64,000 bases of DNA, from contig CM032233.1 in NCBI GenBank assembly GCA_019009955.1, positions 68,593,501 to 68,657,500 of the forward strand, read 5' to 3'. The notes under the pieces are model-generated. The model was not told the origin of the DNA, did no database searches, and was given only the letters and a program-made list of their open reading frames with translations. Each line of letters starts with the position of its first letter. Position 1 is the stretch's first letter. The translations under genes and the position numbers were made by a program. Shown in pieces: positions 12,561 to 26,400 of this stretch. The DNA comes from Riptortus pedestris (lineage: Eukaryota; Arthropoda; Insecta; Hemiptera; Alydidae).

Positions 12561-12823
12561 CAGGGCCCCCACTACCATATGTGCAAAGTGTGCAATGCAC
12601 ACGGGCGCCATCCCTTAGGGGCCAAAACCAAGGGCCCAAAAAAAAAATTAGATTTTATTCTGTTTATTTCATTTTAGTCTACAAATAAATATGACTTTTA
12701 AAGGTCAGTTCTTTGTTTTATTTCAAGCACCTACCTTCCATAAAAAAAAAAGATAATTCAAGATATTGGGGTGCCAAAATACTTTTTTGCCTAGAGGCGC
12801 CAGTAGCCCTTACGGGGGCCCTG
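12561..12823. mobile_element. hAT-type MITE, 263 bp
   Basis: Starts CAGGGCCCCCACTACCATAT and ends TACGGGGGCCCTG. Flanked by a perfect 8-bp duplication, CTTGCCTA, at 12553-12560 and 12824-12831. Its GC-rich ends (GGGCGCC) surround an AT-rich core with A tracts. Different family from the MITE at 5266. Confidence 0.9.
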
Positions 12824-12831
12824 CTTGCCTA

Positions 12832-15800
12832 ATAAGATTAACTAGCACCGGCGAGGCCACACTCAGGCTAAAATATGTATATATTAGCCAATAAACTATC
12901 TATCCATCTACTATCAAAGGCAAGGATAATAAACTCCCTACTTTCATATCAGAGAGTGTTGAATGAATGTTATTTCTATGTTTAATACCAGACAGCTACC
13001 ATCTCACTAAAGTCCAAAAGTAAGTAGTTCTCGTGTTGGTAAGTAGAGAAAACATGTCAATTATAAATATTCATTTGAATTTCCAATTTATAGTTGAATA
13101 ACTCCATAAAACTTCCAAACTTTCAAACAGATTAATTTCTGTGTAATCATTCGGATGAATACTAACTGACGCCAAGATATGGATGAGGTAATTTTAAATA
13201 TACTTCAATTACTCACTTTCAGCCAGCAGAGATGTCTCGAAAGCTCCATATATAATAATTAATTAGTCATTACTGGGCGTAAAATAAAATGTTTTAAATG
13301 AGAAATTAATTTGAAATTACTAATTATAATAAAAGATCTAGTTCATTTCAATAACCTGTAACATTTAATCATCCTTCAACTTAACTGGCTCTTTTCCAAC
13401 CTTCACATGGCTTGATGAAACTGCATATGTTTTGTTTTCTTATTTCCGAGTTTATACGTCTTCCCATCGTTTAGTTCTGAGGTAAACTGATTCTTACCCA
13501 CAACCGTGACCTCCAAGTAATGGCATTTCTACAGTGAATTACGTTGAACCTCTGCAAACGCTACTCCAACTAGGTCATCATTTGACGCAGCTAGTCAAGG
13601 GTTGAAAAAAGATTGGCCTAAAAAAAAAGTCAAGATTAAATGAAAATCGTTTTCTAGGAGGTATCTTTCAGAATAACTGGAACAGGAGTTGATAGCTAAC
13701 TTTTCAAGGAAGGAGGTCTTCAGTACACTACTGTACTTAGTACCTTTAAATTCAGAGTTCAGACAAAACCTGATGAATTACAAAAAAATGTATGGAATAC
13801 AGCGTCTACGAATCTTTCTATTGATCTCTAGGCATAATATCACTAAGTCCAAATTATTCAGAAAGCAAAATATCTCTGAAGGACTTTGGACAAACGTAAG
13901 GTAAGTTGATGATCAAGCTGTGACATATATACTAGAAGAGGACATGACCATATGAATATATTTGGTATTAAGAAAGATAAAATAGACACATTTAATAATA
14001 TGTTCCTAATTCATTGCTTTTGCCAATTATTTCTTACCCTCAGTGCTATGGAACTTCAAAGATGAAAGTACTTTTCCCTCAATTACTGCCGGATTTTTAA
14101 TAATTTCTTGATTTCCTATCTGCAGATTCCATTTATCACTTTACATCAATTGGTGTAACTCCACCATGCGTGGGTTTAAGGGGAGCTGTGGGACAGCCCC
14201 CCCCCCCCCCGAAAAAATAATACAAATAAAAGAAAATGTCGTATTTTGTATACATGTATACTTTTTCATAAGTAATATGTTTTAATTTTTATAGAAACTA
14301 AAATTGATTTACATAAAGTTAATATAAAGCCCAAAGCCCTTACCAATAATATTATTGATTGTCAAAAAAAGGCCACTCCCAAGCAAATCGAGTGATTTGT
14401 TCTTTACTGGATGAGTCAATGTTTCCCCAGCTAAAATCTAGAAATGTGTGAGTAAAGCTTCCCAGTAATTTTTTAGGGCTAATTTTGATTAACAAAGAAT
14501 ATTTGCAAGATTCCTTTATAATTACTATTCTAGTGGCCGATTTTTCTTATTCTTTTAGTAGTAATAACTCCCGTTTTTTTTATTAACGCGTATTTCAAAT
14601 GAAATGTGAATTTGATTATATTTAGGGAAATGTAAATATAATTAGAAAAATGAGAGTAATTTGAAATCAAATTTTACAAATCTTCAAAAATACTTTATTT
14701 GAGAATGAAAAAAATATTTGACGGCTATTTCTTTGTCCGAGTTTCTTTTGTTAGTTCTTAGATTGACATGACATGATCCGATCTATTTCCTTAACTAATC
14801 AACAATGATTTTTTGCGGATATTTTTTTCAGCTCCATGACGTGATTAATGATTACGACAATATTGTGTAATCTTTGTTTATAGTGACAAGTTATTTTTAC
14901 AGATCAATGGGTTCTGAATTTTATACTATTTATTGAAAGGGTTTATATATGCGGGCGCATATATATATACATAAAAAAATAATGAAAATATTTCTATTTT
15001 AATAAAGAAATGAATTTTATCTGTGCTGCTCAGTAGCTACAAATATTTTTCTTAGGGCTCCTCTAAACCACCAGCCATCTCCGTTTTTCATTTGTGAGAG
15101 TTCAAATTTCACTGACATACGCGTACACTATTCATAGACATTTTATGTTTCATTACCTTTGTTTTTCAGTACGTTATTTAATAAAAAACCTTTCAGCAAG
15201 TCTTAGAAACCTAATACTTAATTTATGTACAGACACAAAGATTTTTCTTCACAAAACAACAGAGTTCTATACTTTCCTGAAAATGACATGCTCACAAGCA
15301 GTCCTTAAATCTGTGTATGAATAGGACCATGGCACGTTATAAGACAATTTTATATGACTTAATAAGCCCAGCTGGTTTCATTAGACGTATATGTACGTAA
15401 ATGTTTACAACAGCCAGCAAACCTCCCATTTGAAAGTTTGTATTTTAAATAATATTTTTTATAAGTTGAATATACCGGCACAATAGTTAATTTACTTAAG
15501 TTAATCAGATGAAGGGACGCTAACAACACATAAATAGGATTTTGGCGATATAGACATTTAATGAACTTGAATTCTAATATTATTCCTGTATTTATTTATA
15601 GAAAATTAGTTTCCATATGTCATCGTCCCCAGCTGTTCCTCTGCTCTGAATTATGAGAAAGTAAAAAAGGCCTACATTACATAGATCACTAGTGATATAG
15701 ATTTAATTAACAACGTAATTATTGGCTCCCAACTCCTGTTTGTATACAAATATTGAACTTAACCTTTGCGGTTGAGGTGGGAATCGAACATTTCTTTTTG

Positions 15801-16080
15801 TCTTAGAGTACTCTACAGTAGTTTCGCGTGCATACACTCACTCTGAAATCGTCTGTGCAGAATTCACGAAAAAATGTTTCAAGTTGCTCCAGGTGGATAT
15901 AGAAATTAGATTGCGTTTTTATGTCAAATTCTAATTTTTGATCCAATTTATTGTTATATTTTAAGATGCTGTCAGTTTTATTTATATATAAAGATTTCAC
16001 TCTAGTTACCTGAAACAAATTCTAGATATGTTGCTAAATCTATATAACCATAGAAATAGTCTTTAAATTTATTTGCTCCT
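12832..16080. other. No gene recognised
   Basis: AT-rich intergenic or intronic DNA. It has a C homopolymer near 14200 and no recognised element. Confidence 0.4.
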
Positions 16081-16086
16081 CCAAAA

Positions 16087-16096
16087 CACACACACA

Positions 16097-16138
<42 letters not shown>

Positions 16139-16139
16139 C

Positions 16140-16203
<64 letters not shown>
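16087..16203. repeat. Compound (CA)n-(TA)n microsatellite
   Basis: About 45 bp of CA repeats passes into CATATATACATATACATA and then a long TA run. It is the longest compound array in the window. The DNA to its right (to about 16330) is an inverted relative of 18050-18145, so this array also belongs to a HINE-derived block. Confidence 0.9.
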
Positions 16204-16207
<4 letters not shown>

Positions 16208-16536
16208 GACTCGATATGTTAGCATCTCATGTACAACTAAAGATGAACGGCACTTTAACGGTCGAAATCGAACTAAAAGATCGGGGGTTGGGAGTTGGGG
16301 GTTAGAGGAATCGCCAACCAAAAAAAAAATAAAAATAAAAAAATACCAACTAATTCCATGAATCTCCTGGGGTGTCTGGACACAAAAGGAACTAAATAAA
16401 TACCAAGTTGGTATTTCGTTATTTTGCAATATGATCGGAGAATCCAGACGGCTGTAAGGCGTAAGATGCCAGAGCATATTATAGTTTCTTAACCTGCCCT
16501 TCGCAAAAAAGTCCACTTCGCTGGTGCTGCTTCATC

Positions 16537-16553
16537 TAAGCAGATTTCCCCAG

Positions 16554-16621
<68 letters not shown>

Positions 16622-16712
16622 CTTTGAATGTAACTCATTTTCGTCAACTACTAGGTGGGAGTCATGAGGTCAAACTCAATAGCAGATTTCCTTTTAGTCA
16701 TCAGCTATAATC
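16537..16712 (-). mobile_element. HINE/Helentron-like fragment around a (TA)n array
   Basis: Contains AAGCAGATTTCCCC, a (TA)n run from about 16558 to 16620, ACTCATTTTCGTCAACTAC and a degraded 5' end (TCAATAGCAGATTTCCTTTT). The large middle part is absent. Confidence 0.5.
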
Positions 16713-17649
16713 TGGTAGGACAAAGATGATTGCGGATGATGGATGCAGAGCACAATATAAGATATTGTGATATTATACGTATATATATATATTTGTATAA
16801 TATCAAAATTAAATTTAGCCATGCTGGGTCAAAGATGAATTCATCACAACTTCAAATTCGTCTTGCTATTTATTCCATACGTAGTATGTAAATGTACATA
16901 AACCATCCTCGTTTTCAGCTTTTGCGCTTAGACGTTGCCAATACATCCACAAATTAACACAATTTCCATAGCAATACATTTGTATCCCCTTCTTTTCTCC
17001 AATCATTTTGAATATTGTAAATCACAATTTTAGCCTAAGTAATGGAAATCAATGTCTATTTATTGTTATCCTAGTAAGAATTATTCATATATTACTTCTC
17101 CCATATTAGTTAAAAATGCGAGAATGGAACAGAACTGATCCAGCTTGGAGAGCTACCGAATACAAACGGTATGCGAGTTATGCCAACGCAGAATATTTAT
17201 TGTCACCAATTAATTAGCTGTCTACTTTTTTCAAATCCTATAACTTAAATTGATCTACTAACTAATTAATGCCTTCGGCCTACCTTTTTATTACCTACTA
17301 ACTAAAAACGTTCGTATTAATGGTTCATTTACCTCTCATTAACTATTATTTTATCCTACGGCATATTTATTAAAACTATATCAAGTTAAGTTCTAATTTA
17401 GCCGGTTATCTGCTGCAGGAGTCCCGTTATTGTACATGCTGATTTTCAATGCCGTCCATCTTCCGTAGGCATGTTTGTCCTATTAGAATTTAGCAGCTCT
17501 CTAAAGATATATATCTCAATAAAAAAATAAAAGATGACCTATAAGGCAATAGAATTTTATTAGAGATCAACAAACTTTGTGAACAGACAAATATAAAAAT
17601 ACATTCTATTTGAAAAAAAAAAAATCGATTGAGTCGGTACAATTATAGG

Positions 17650-18141
17650 ATGAAATGTGTTATCAGGTGTGGTCCAAATTTCAATTTCAACCATTACCTA
17701 ATATACTCTTAAAGTTTTGATGAAACGGTGAAATATAGATTATGGTATTGATCAAATAAAGTGTGTAACGGAGATAGTTCGAATTTTCGAATTCCCACCT
17801 CTCACTAGTCCGACTTCAGGCATTAACGACCCTGATCTATAGTTTTACTAGAAAAGCTTTTATTTCGAGTAAGGAAACGATCAAACAAAAATTGCTACCC
17901 CTGGGAACGGCAACTGACATATTTTGGGACGCCACATTTTATTAAAGAATGGTGTGACTTAAAAGCTGTAGCCAACAATAGTATCTTTAAAACAAGTCTA
18001 CGGGAATAGGAATGGATTCTTACCCCAGACACCCTAAGAGATTCATGTAATTATTTTTGGTTGGTGATTTCTCTAATACCCACCTCCCAACCCCGATAGT
18101 TCAATTTCAACCTAGTTGTACATGAAATGCTTGCATATCGA

Positions 18142-18200
<59 letters not shown>

Positions 18201-18315
18201 AAATTTTAAACGGACCGTATTTTCACCATCTCTGATCGATGGACATTACATAACATTTTTCGAAAACCGTGTCATGTGTCATGGAATAACTGATTTCCAT
18301 TAATGGAAATCTGCT
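17650..18315 (-). mobile_element. HINE/Helentron-like element, rearranged
   Basis: Minus-strand blocks are present: GGAGATAGTTCGAATTTTCG, ACGATCAAACAAAAATTGC, a (TA)n(CA)n array at 18144-18200, GGACCGTATTTTCACCATC, and the 5' end TTTCCATTAATGGAAATCTG. A foreign segment of about 150 bp near 17930-18110 contains a block inverted relative to 16200-16400. Confidence 0.55.
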
Positions 18316-18888
18316 AAAACAAATATTGAAAATTAGTATGTTGGATAACAGGATAGCTGCAGCAGATAGTCAGGTAATTTTGCAATTAACTCTTCACCAA
18401 CCATGCTGCTTGAAAACCTGTATCAAGTTTTGAAAAGCTTTATTCGGATATTTTCTTGTTTAATTTTATCTAATATTCCTTCATTCTTTAAATATTCGTT
18501 TAAATACTTTTGCTTATTTTTCGAATATTTTATTTCTCTTATAATTATGGTTAGTCTTTTTTTTAATCAGAAATGCTCATTATCTGTGGTGAAACCATGT
18601 TCTGTACATGTTCTGACGTTCCTACATACTTAGCGTAACATGTTTTAGAAAACAAGTTTAAAATTTCAGATTTACACATCATTTTACTGAAACGGCTTAT
18701 TTGTTAATCATCTCCAAGGAAGTTCTCCTAATCTCCTACAAACTAAATTTCAACCATTGTTCCGTAAACTGTTGGTTGAGTCAAAACCCATTTAGTTGTC
18801 CTCTCCTATTATCCGTGGTATTCGCTTATTCGTGGTTGCCTAACCCAGTGCGATAGATTTTATTATGATATAAAGAAATAATCTTGCC

Positions 18889-18921
18889 CTGATTGAATTG
18901 TAAGATTTTTAATTCAATCAG
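18889..18921. repeat. Perfect 11-bp hairpin
   Basis: CTGATTGAATT and AATTCAATCAG separated by GTAAGATTTTT, just upstream of the intact HINE at 18959. Preceding DNA (CTATTATCCGTGGTATTCGC) resembles a pogo-type end. Confidence 0.75.
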
Positions 18922-18958
18922 AGCACGAATTGCTATTCCCCAGAACTACTATTAAAAT

Positions 18959-19395
18959 TCCGTCACGCAGGGGCTGCGTAAACTAAGCAGATTTCCCACG
19001 TGAAGTTTTACAATAGAAAAATTTCACGAGAACCAAGCAGTCAAGGAAACGGCCGAACTAGCTTTTGGCGGGAAAGTCACTCGTCCGCTAGCCACCCAGA
19101 TTTAATAAAAATGCCAATATCTCGGTTAATATTCAAGATAGAGAATAAATGTATATAACAATATTTATAGTAAATTTAATTTGCAATAAGATTAATTCTG
19201 TACAATTTTTCGATCCGACGTATAGTAACGGAGATATTTCGAATTTTCGAAAATCCTCCCCTCTAAACCCCCCCCCCCATCCCACTAGTCCGATTTCAGC
19301 CGTTACCGAACTTGATCTTTCTTTTTACAAAAAACGACTAAATATCGAGTTTGGTAACGATCAAACAAAAATTGCGACCGCTAGAGCGGTAACAG

Positions 19396-19456
<61 letters not shown>

Positions 19457-19587
19457 TATATACCGTTTTGAACGGACCTCATTTTAGTCATCTACTAGGT
19501 AGGATCGATGGACATTTGAAGAAAAATTGCGAAAATTCCGTCATGAGTACAACCTCAATAGCTGATTTCCCTTCAGGGAAATCTGCT
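18959..19587 (-). mobile_element. HINE/Helentron-like element, intact short version
   Basis: One of the best-preserved copies. The left (3') end is CCGTCACGCAGGGGCTGCGT, with a perfect 6-bp stem ACGCAG/CTGCGT, followed by AAACTAAGCAGATTTCCCAC. The right (5') end is GATTTCCCTTCAGGGAAATC then TGCT and AAAA. The central (TA)n array is at 19399-19452. It is flanked by AAAATT and AAAA, consistent with insertion into an A/T tract. Confidence 0.85.
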
Positions 19588-19592
19588 AAAAT

Positions 19593-22210
19593 GGGTAAAA
19601 CAGTTCGGAACCACTTCGCAACCGAACTAACCGAAATAAGGAGGCCATGAACCACACTACACCCCTATTGTAAGTTAAGAGATGAAGAATGTATACTACC
19701 TGCCATGATGTAATATTCCTCATTTCCTTCTCGCTATGATAGAATAATTTAAATATTATCATTAGGAGCACATTTAATTTTTCATTTCTTTAATCGACTG
19801 TGTAAAATCGTTTCCTGAACACATTATAGCGCAATAAACACACTATCAGAAGCAAGATAGCGTTTGTCGGAAGCTGTCGAGATTAATTTATAGCCATGAT
19901 AAATTTGATTTCATGTTTAAATTACAACAACCACCATTTAATTAATTGCTAATGAATCAAGCTGGAAAATATTTCTCTCCTTTCTTCTTAACAAACCAGA
20001 CGAAGTATTAACTCACTCCAAACAGAGTAGATTAAGAAACAGAAGTTGAACATGTCTATAAGTAAACAGCTAATCCTACTTACCATGTTACCATATTTAT
20101 ACGTGTGCCTTATTAAAATTATGAGTTTTTTTAGAAAATGTTAGATAGTAAGGCATATAAAATTTCTATAACATTAAAACAAAATGTATTTTTAGGTTAG
20201 TCGCAATATGACAGCCTATTGGATTGTCATATGCATTAATTCTGTTTATTCGGTATAATTACTAATTTGTTTTTTTTTTATTGTTAAGAACTTTGCAGTG
20301 ACCAAATGGAATACTACTATAATGCTAAACACTTTGAAACATACTGTTTAATAACGGATATTAATATAAAAGCAAAGATTAACATTCTAGTTAGGTGCTC
20401 AAGAGTGTATACAGCGTGTCTATAACAAAATAATTAAGTATACATTTATTTAGTGGTTCACGACAGTCAACTTTTTATTTGAAGGAATTTTCAGTAACTC
20501 ATACTCAAACGGTGTCTGGTGAGATAAAATACAAATATCTGAAAACCTAACGAGTATGATCATGATGGTGGCACATACCTCTTAAATCGAAAATGCTATT
20601 TGAATTATTCATGATATCTTATGTAAATCAATTTTACTTCTATAATAAAAAAATTATTAGACAGAAACCTATGTGCCAACAATATATTTAATATGCAGAT
20701 GTCAGGATAAGAAAATTGTGTCTGCCGGGAGAATCAATATTTTTATTCACACAAATATGTTTTCGGCAGACCTTGCTGCCATCGTCAGGTGCTCTATAGT
20801 TAGATATTCTACAGAAAAGATGACACCGGTGCGAGGGACCGTAATCCCTCTCATCAAAATTTATGATTCCTGCTAGCGGAAGATAATATGAGACGGCCAG
20901 ATTGAAATAAGTAGGCATTTTTCAGTTTATTTTGTTAATAGTACAAACCTTTTTCCCCGAAGAGACTGATATAATGCCTAAATCTGTTGTGAGATGAAGT
21001 TGTTCTCTGAGCAGAACGACCGCCGACGTGGATCTTAAACAAACGAAGTATATCCATTATTTATACCTCAATCTGAGATAACTCATTTGTCTTCACAGTT
21101 AATGGAAATGTTCCAGTTTCTATATTTATAAAAAATGATTATGAAACCAATGCGAGATTCATTTGAAGCTGAGCTATAATCATTTGAGGTATTTTTGAAC
21201 AGAAGTAGTTGGATCTCGTCCCCATGTGTTAAGTGAACTTCTCTCTTCTTTCTCTCAACCCCCTCTTCCTATTTTGATTCACGAGTTAATCAGCCCCTGC
21301 ATGCAGTTCTAAAGAGGTTGTTGAACTTTTCGTATAAATTATGCAGAACAGTTACTGAAGCTCAAATGGTCCAAGTCAAGGGTAAAGTAAATTGCTCGTT
21401 CAGCGTCCGCTGTGTTGCTCAATATATTTTGTTTTGGCAGAAAGTGCAAAGCAAATAATTACAAGAAATGAGTAACCTTGAAGTTCGCATAAGCAGAAAT
21501 AACAACGGTATCAGCAGTTTATAATAAGACTGTCTCGACTATATTAGATTAAGTTGTGTCTCATCTATATCCCTCTCAAAAGGGATATATTCACCACTCC
21601 AAGGGAATAGCAACTCCACTTTGTAGGGGACCTAATATCAACAATGTTCATCCAAAATTGAAAACACCGAGGGGAATGGATACTTTTCATAGTAAGCAAT
21701 CTTCAGATCAAACTAAACTTCGAGACATTTATGTTAATTTTTCTCTCGTGAAAATTAATACGACGTAATCTTGGAAAAAATAAAACACAAAACAAAACAA
21801 TATATAGATTTGTAAATAAAGGCCTACTGGACTGTTATCAATCACGCGCTTTCATGGGCTCCCTCATATTGTAACTCCTCCTATCATATTTTCATATCAA
21901 GCGTTAGTGACCTTTCAGCCTTACTTATGTAATATTGAGAAATGAGACTTCGTTCCATTTACACTGTAGTTTTATTTTTTAAAGGGAACTCAATGATCGC
22001 ATATATATTTAAAAGGATACAATAGTAGGGTGGTGAACAAGTCTACAAGGAGCACAATTAAATTTTGTATACCCAATATAAATAGCACAATCCACAAGAC
22101 TAACCTAACATCGTTTTATCTTATTCAACTACTGACAGGACATTGCGCAACAAATTCTAACTTCAACCAAATTAAACGGACTGAGAAAAACATTTCCTAT
22201 CTAGTTTACC
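19593..22210. other. No gene recognised apart from a retroelement 3' end
   Basis: AT-rich; the only notable part is the GC-richer block at 20690-20930, described separately. Confidence 0.4.
20690..20930 (-). mobile_element. Probable retroelement 3' end
   Basis: The minus strand carries CCTGACGATGGCAGCAAGGT then CTGCCGAAAACATATTTGTG and GTGAATAAAAATATTGATTC. The CCTGA(C/A)GATGGC...GCCGAAA hairpin motif near an AATAAA is a common 3' feature of LINE or Penelope-like elements. The G+C is raised between 20700 and 20920. No coding domain was recognised. Confidence 0.4.
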
Positions 22211-22214
22211 GTTA

Positions 22215-22545
22215 ATGAACCACCAAGAGGCAGCATACAGCTCTTCCTTGCTCCCGAGGACACCTAAATCATATGGAGGTATTTGTGCAACGTGCCTACG
22301 TCTACTCCCCCATACGCCTTGGACATTTCTCGTACTGCCTTCTCCATGGCTAGGTTAAACAGCATAGGAGACAAGCAGTCATCTTGTCTCAATCATGACT
22401 TAACATCGAATACTTCAGTCATCTCCCCTTGAACCAGCACCCGACAGCGGGATACATTGATACATGCCCTTGTGAGTCGTTTCCCTGGAAATCCCAGTTC
22501 CGTCATTATTTTCCAAAGACCGATTCTATCAAATGATAAATATAC
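22215..22545 (-). pseudogene. LINE reverse transcriptase fragment
   Basis: The minus strand reads YLSFDRIGLWKIMTELGFPG, KRLTRACINVSRCRVLVQGE, a degenerate LRQDDCLSPMLFNLAMEKAV (normally LRQGD.LSP.LFN) and MSKAYGGVDVGTLHKYLHMI. This is the RT fingers/palm segment between motifs A and C. A stop (KS*LRQ) and missing flanks make it a dead fragment. Higher GC than its surroundings also fits an inserted coding fragment. Confidence 0.75.
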
Positions 22546-22721
22546 TGCCTAATACTTATATTAATCAATACTATTTGGCTGTCAATTTTTCTAGTATCTG
22601 TTAAAATATCTTTTCCACCTCAATTTTTTCCTAACTTTTAATAATGATAAAAAATTAGTATCAAAAGTCTTAAGAAGCTAATGAAATTATAACTGCTAAA
22701 TGCGTTTTCTTAAAAATCGTT

Positions 22722-23230
22722 AGTATCGGGGGGGGGGGATCCGGCCCAAGTTAAGGTTTGGTTCAGCCCGTGAGACATTTTGAAAAACCCAATTAAACAA
22801 ATATATTACTCTACTTTCTCCAAATGAGGAAGATGAGGAGAGATTTGTGCGTTTGGCAGTACTTATAAATGGGAACAGTTCTTTTCAATAATGATAGTTA
22901 ATAAATCTAAACATCGTACAAGGTTGACTGACGTCAATTTGGAACATTCTTTTTCCAAACATTGATGGATTAGTTTCCCAAATTCAAGCTCTCAATGATT
23001 TTCGTTGTTTGTAATAATTCCGAATTTCAAGAGTTAATTATAATGTTGTCCCTATTTTTTTTTTCATTTCATTATATTATTTTAATAAATTGTATCATAA
23101 TTTCATGTCTGGTATCTATCGTTAAAAATTATGAACACTATTTTAAAATGCACTACTTTTAAAAGCGGCCCGCGAACGTATTTGCACACTAATGTTTGTC
23201 CTGCAAAATGTCAAAGGTTGCCCATACCTG
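22722..23230 (+). mobile_element. hAT-type transposon relic
   Basis: The right end reads AGGTTGCCCATACCTG, a typical hAT terminus (CAGGTATGGGCAACC inverted). Inside, a + strand frame at about 22897-22965 reads NKSKHRTRLTDVNLEHSF, resembling the SKYRSRLTDEHL block near the C-terminus of hAT transposases of the GTF2I-repeat-associated group. CGGCCC motifs at both sides (22742 and 23166) are also typical. The left terminus and matching 8-bp duplication were not found, so the left boundary is uncertain. Confidence 0.6.
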
Positions 23231-23280
23231 TTCTAAACCATATATATTGTCTCTCCTGAAATGCTGGACGGTAGAGGAAC

Positions 23281-23445
23281 CAATTGATCAGGATCAATAA
23301 AAAGGCCTTGTCCTTTACTGGAGTTACCCGGTCCAGGCTAAATTCTCTAATCAGGCACTGATGATGGAGCTCTGACTCTGAAAGTGCACTTAGCTTAAAT
23401 TAAAGATCTCGTAGAGGACCAAGGCCTTTTTATTGACCCTGATCA
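23281..23445. repeat. Element with 28-bp inverted arms
   Basis: GATCAGGATCAATAAAAAGG followed by CCTTGTCC (23286-23313) is inverted as GGACCAAGGCC then TTTTTATTGACCCTGATC (23415-23444). A third copy of the arm with the same left flank (GGAACCAATTGATCAGG) is at 37839-37875. The interior is about 100 bp and non-coding. The shared flank suggests a MITE end or a tRNA-like primer site. Confidence 0.55.
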
Positions 23446-23449
23446 TATT

Positions 23450-26400
23450 TAAAAGACATCTACAAAAAAGCGCGATGAGAAATTCTGTATGTGAAACTGA
23501 GGAAATATTTAAAAGGATCTTTTTTCTATTTTTCGTGTTACTCCCACTCCTAACGATTTAAATGTTTTGAAACATTATATTTTCCTACCACTTCTTAATA
23601 TTTGAACGTATATAAAATATTCTTATTAGTTTTACATACATAGATAAACGAATATATGAAAGATATATTGTCCAAAATAATTTAATAAGTAACATCCGTT
23701 ACACATTTTTTTATTATTATATATTTTATTTTATTTAGAATATTACAGCCTGCATTTAAATGCATTTGGTAATGTGTGATATGTACAAAACAATAGTCCC
23801 TCCATCGCCCTTGACAGAAGCCACACCTATTCGCCACAATGAGAGGAACAGCCTCTCCCTTTACACATTAAGAATGTGTAACACTCTTAATTTTTTAATT
23901 AAATATAGCGGAATTTGGTTTGAATGCATTAGAATTATCTGGGATTATCGGGGAAGGAAACTACTCATTTAGGGACTGTAGATTCAGAAAGTTTTAATTT
24001 TATAATTACTTTAATTATTACACTTATTACAGCCAGGTTTAACCATGTTTCTCTTCTTTGCTTTAACTTTTTCCAAGGCAAATCTCTTTTGGGGATTTAT
24101 ATAATTTATTACAGGCTTTATATTATAATATATACATTTACTACTATTATTATTACTATATATTTATTAGGTATAAATAAAATAAGATGATATCTATTAT
24201 AGTACATATTTTATAGTTTGAAAGATTACATTTTGACGCAGAACTGTAGTCATCAGATAATTTTGTCTTTCATAGCTTAATGGAACAAAATTCTAACATT
24301 GTTTTCATTCTCATACAATGTTCATTATTAAAATTCTTGTCAGATGCCTAACAAACCATGACCTCCTCTCAATACCTTACTGCCACTGACCTATTAGCAT
24401 TTAGCGACATCCTTGTTACTTTTTGCTACTTAATACGTCGTGCAAGTGGGCAAAACCCCCATTGGATCTGGGATTCTAACGCCAACTTACACCATTCTAT
24501 GATTACTATGTAAGATTTCTTCAGAAGTTAGCCCTGAAGACGCGCTTCCAATTATCTATTCCCATTGTGAAATTTCCGTTCCCATTCTACTTCTCGCTGA
24601 ATCCGGTGTAACACAAATAATTTTGAGCAGACTACCACTTTATCAAACCACCACGGCCTGTCCTTCTAAAAGGCACAGATATTACTGGGTACGTCATACA
24701 ATCCATCAATTCGGAAGTGCTAATCCACTAATGAGAAAGTGGCTCCAAATATTTTCTCTTCCAAATCACAAGAACTGACATGTTTTCCACGGAAAATACT
24801 TCTAATGCGAGGAGCTTTCAGCAAGTTACGCAATCTTCTGTCTCCTGAGGCCAAAACTGGTCAGCTTGGCTTTTATATAAGCTCCTACACAATGGCTCTC
24901 CGTTACTACCTCTCTCAGTTACTTAAAGTTCTACAACTAAGCACACCAAATAGAACGCTACTGCCAGACGTCTTAGTGTTCATATACATAGTTTTATCTA
25001 TTTTATCATATAGTTACATCTTTTTATCACCAGGCAAGCACCAGTTTTTGAGCAGCACATATGAACTCTTGTTTAATGTTGCGCAATGCTCCATATTTCT
25101 AGTTTTGACCAATTCATCGTCAGCACACACCATGCACTGTGTGCGATCAATGTAAATGATAGAATTGTGACTTTTTTCCCGGATTATAATTTCTAATAGT
25201 GTTATTTAAACGTTTTAAAAAACTGACATTCTATAACCCCCCAGCGATGCCGACACAGGTTCTGACTTCCAAAAAGGTTCTCTACGTTGCCACACACCTG
25301 ATTGAATCAATGAAACGTTGATGCAGTTTAATATTCAATAAAATACCTAAGATTTTGTTTTTTGAAGATCAATACTTACATGGTACTCTCCCTCACTATT
25401 AGATTCAAGCACTTCACACAAATAATCGTTTTGCCTTTGGATAGGTGGGCTCGATATGCCCAGAACTAGAATCACTTCCCATTCTGCAGGCAGTTTTTCT
25501 TCCCATCTTACTCGTATGCCCAGTACCACTCGATGAACCTTTCCGGAGATATCGTCTCTTGCATGTTTGATTTTTATGAGCTGAAGTTGCTATTGTTTGA
25601 ATAATCATCAGGATGAATGGTATAGAAATATATTATGAATAAATAGGTTTGATTTACACAAAATATCGAACGGATAGTTGCATGGACAAGTCTTCCAATT
25701 TCTAGTAAAAAATAAATACCTGATTAGAAGAAAATTTTAAATATAACACCCTTTATATTCAGAGTAACTAAAGTAAACATATTCCCAATTAAAACATAAA
25801 ATACGCCCCACTAATATTCTTTGTGCTTTTTTTTTGTTTTTTTCAATAAAATGAATCCGAAATTTCGGGTCTTCCTGTTAGTTTCAAAATGGCTGGGATC
25901 AATTACATACAAAACTAACCCTTCCATTTTGTAATGTCATGTCTACTTTCAGAGGCGTATATCTCTTTGTTTTAGGAGTTGGGGCGAGGTTTCTCTTGTC
26001 ACTGGAAGCTACTTGACTGCCATGCACTCGCGCCCACGCCCTCTGATCATTCACACTGCGTCTGCGACAACCCCCGAAAAGGTCTTCGACCTAGGCCGGT
26101 CTGCAATGTGACTCTAGTGCAGAGGAACGTCTACTTATTGACAATATAGGAGGTACTGTTTTTTATTTTTCTCCACCAAATTTTAAAATGCTAGCCCATA
26201 AATGCTTATATTGATTTGATATGTTTGTTGCTAAATTCTAAAATAGACTCGGCTAAAAATTAAGTTCAATAATCAATAGGTTCTTCATAGAAACTGCTTT
26301 CACACCTTTTATTTTAATAGCTTACGTTTCTCCAATTCAGTATAGACCTGTTTTTCTTCCAAATTGACGTTAGTTAATTATTGAAAATGAGTAGAGATGG

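Noticed and set aside
16040..16516. A 158-codon minus-strand open frame
   Set aside because: Much of it is translation of the CA/TA microsatellite (runs of Tyr-Ile and Val-Cys); the rest is HINE-derived sequence.
18961..19000. Canonical Helitron end (hairpin followed by CTRR)
   Set aside because: CTAA does follow the hairpin in this orientation, but it lies inside the element; the outer side of the hairpin is GACGGAC-TTTT, which fits Helentrons rather than canonical Helitrons.
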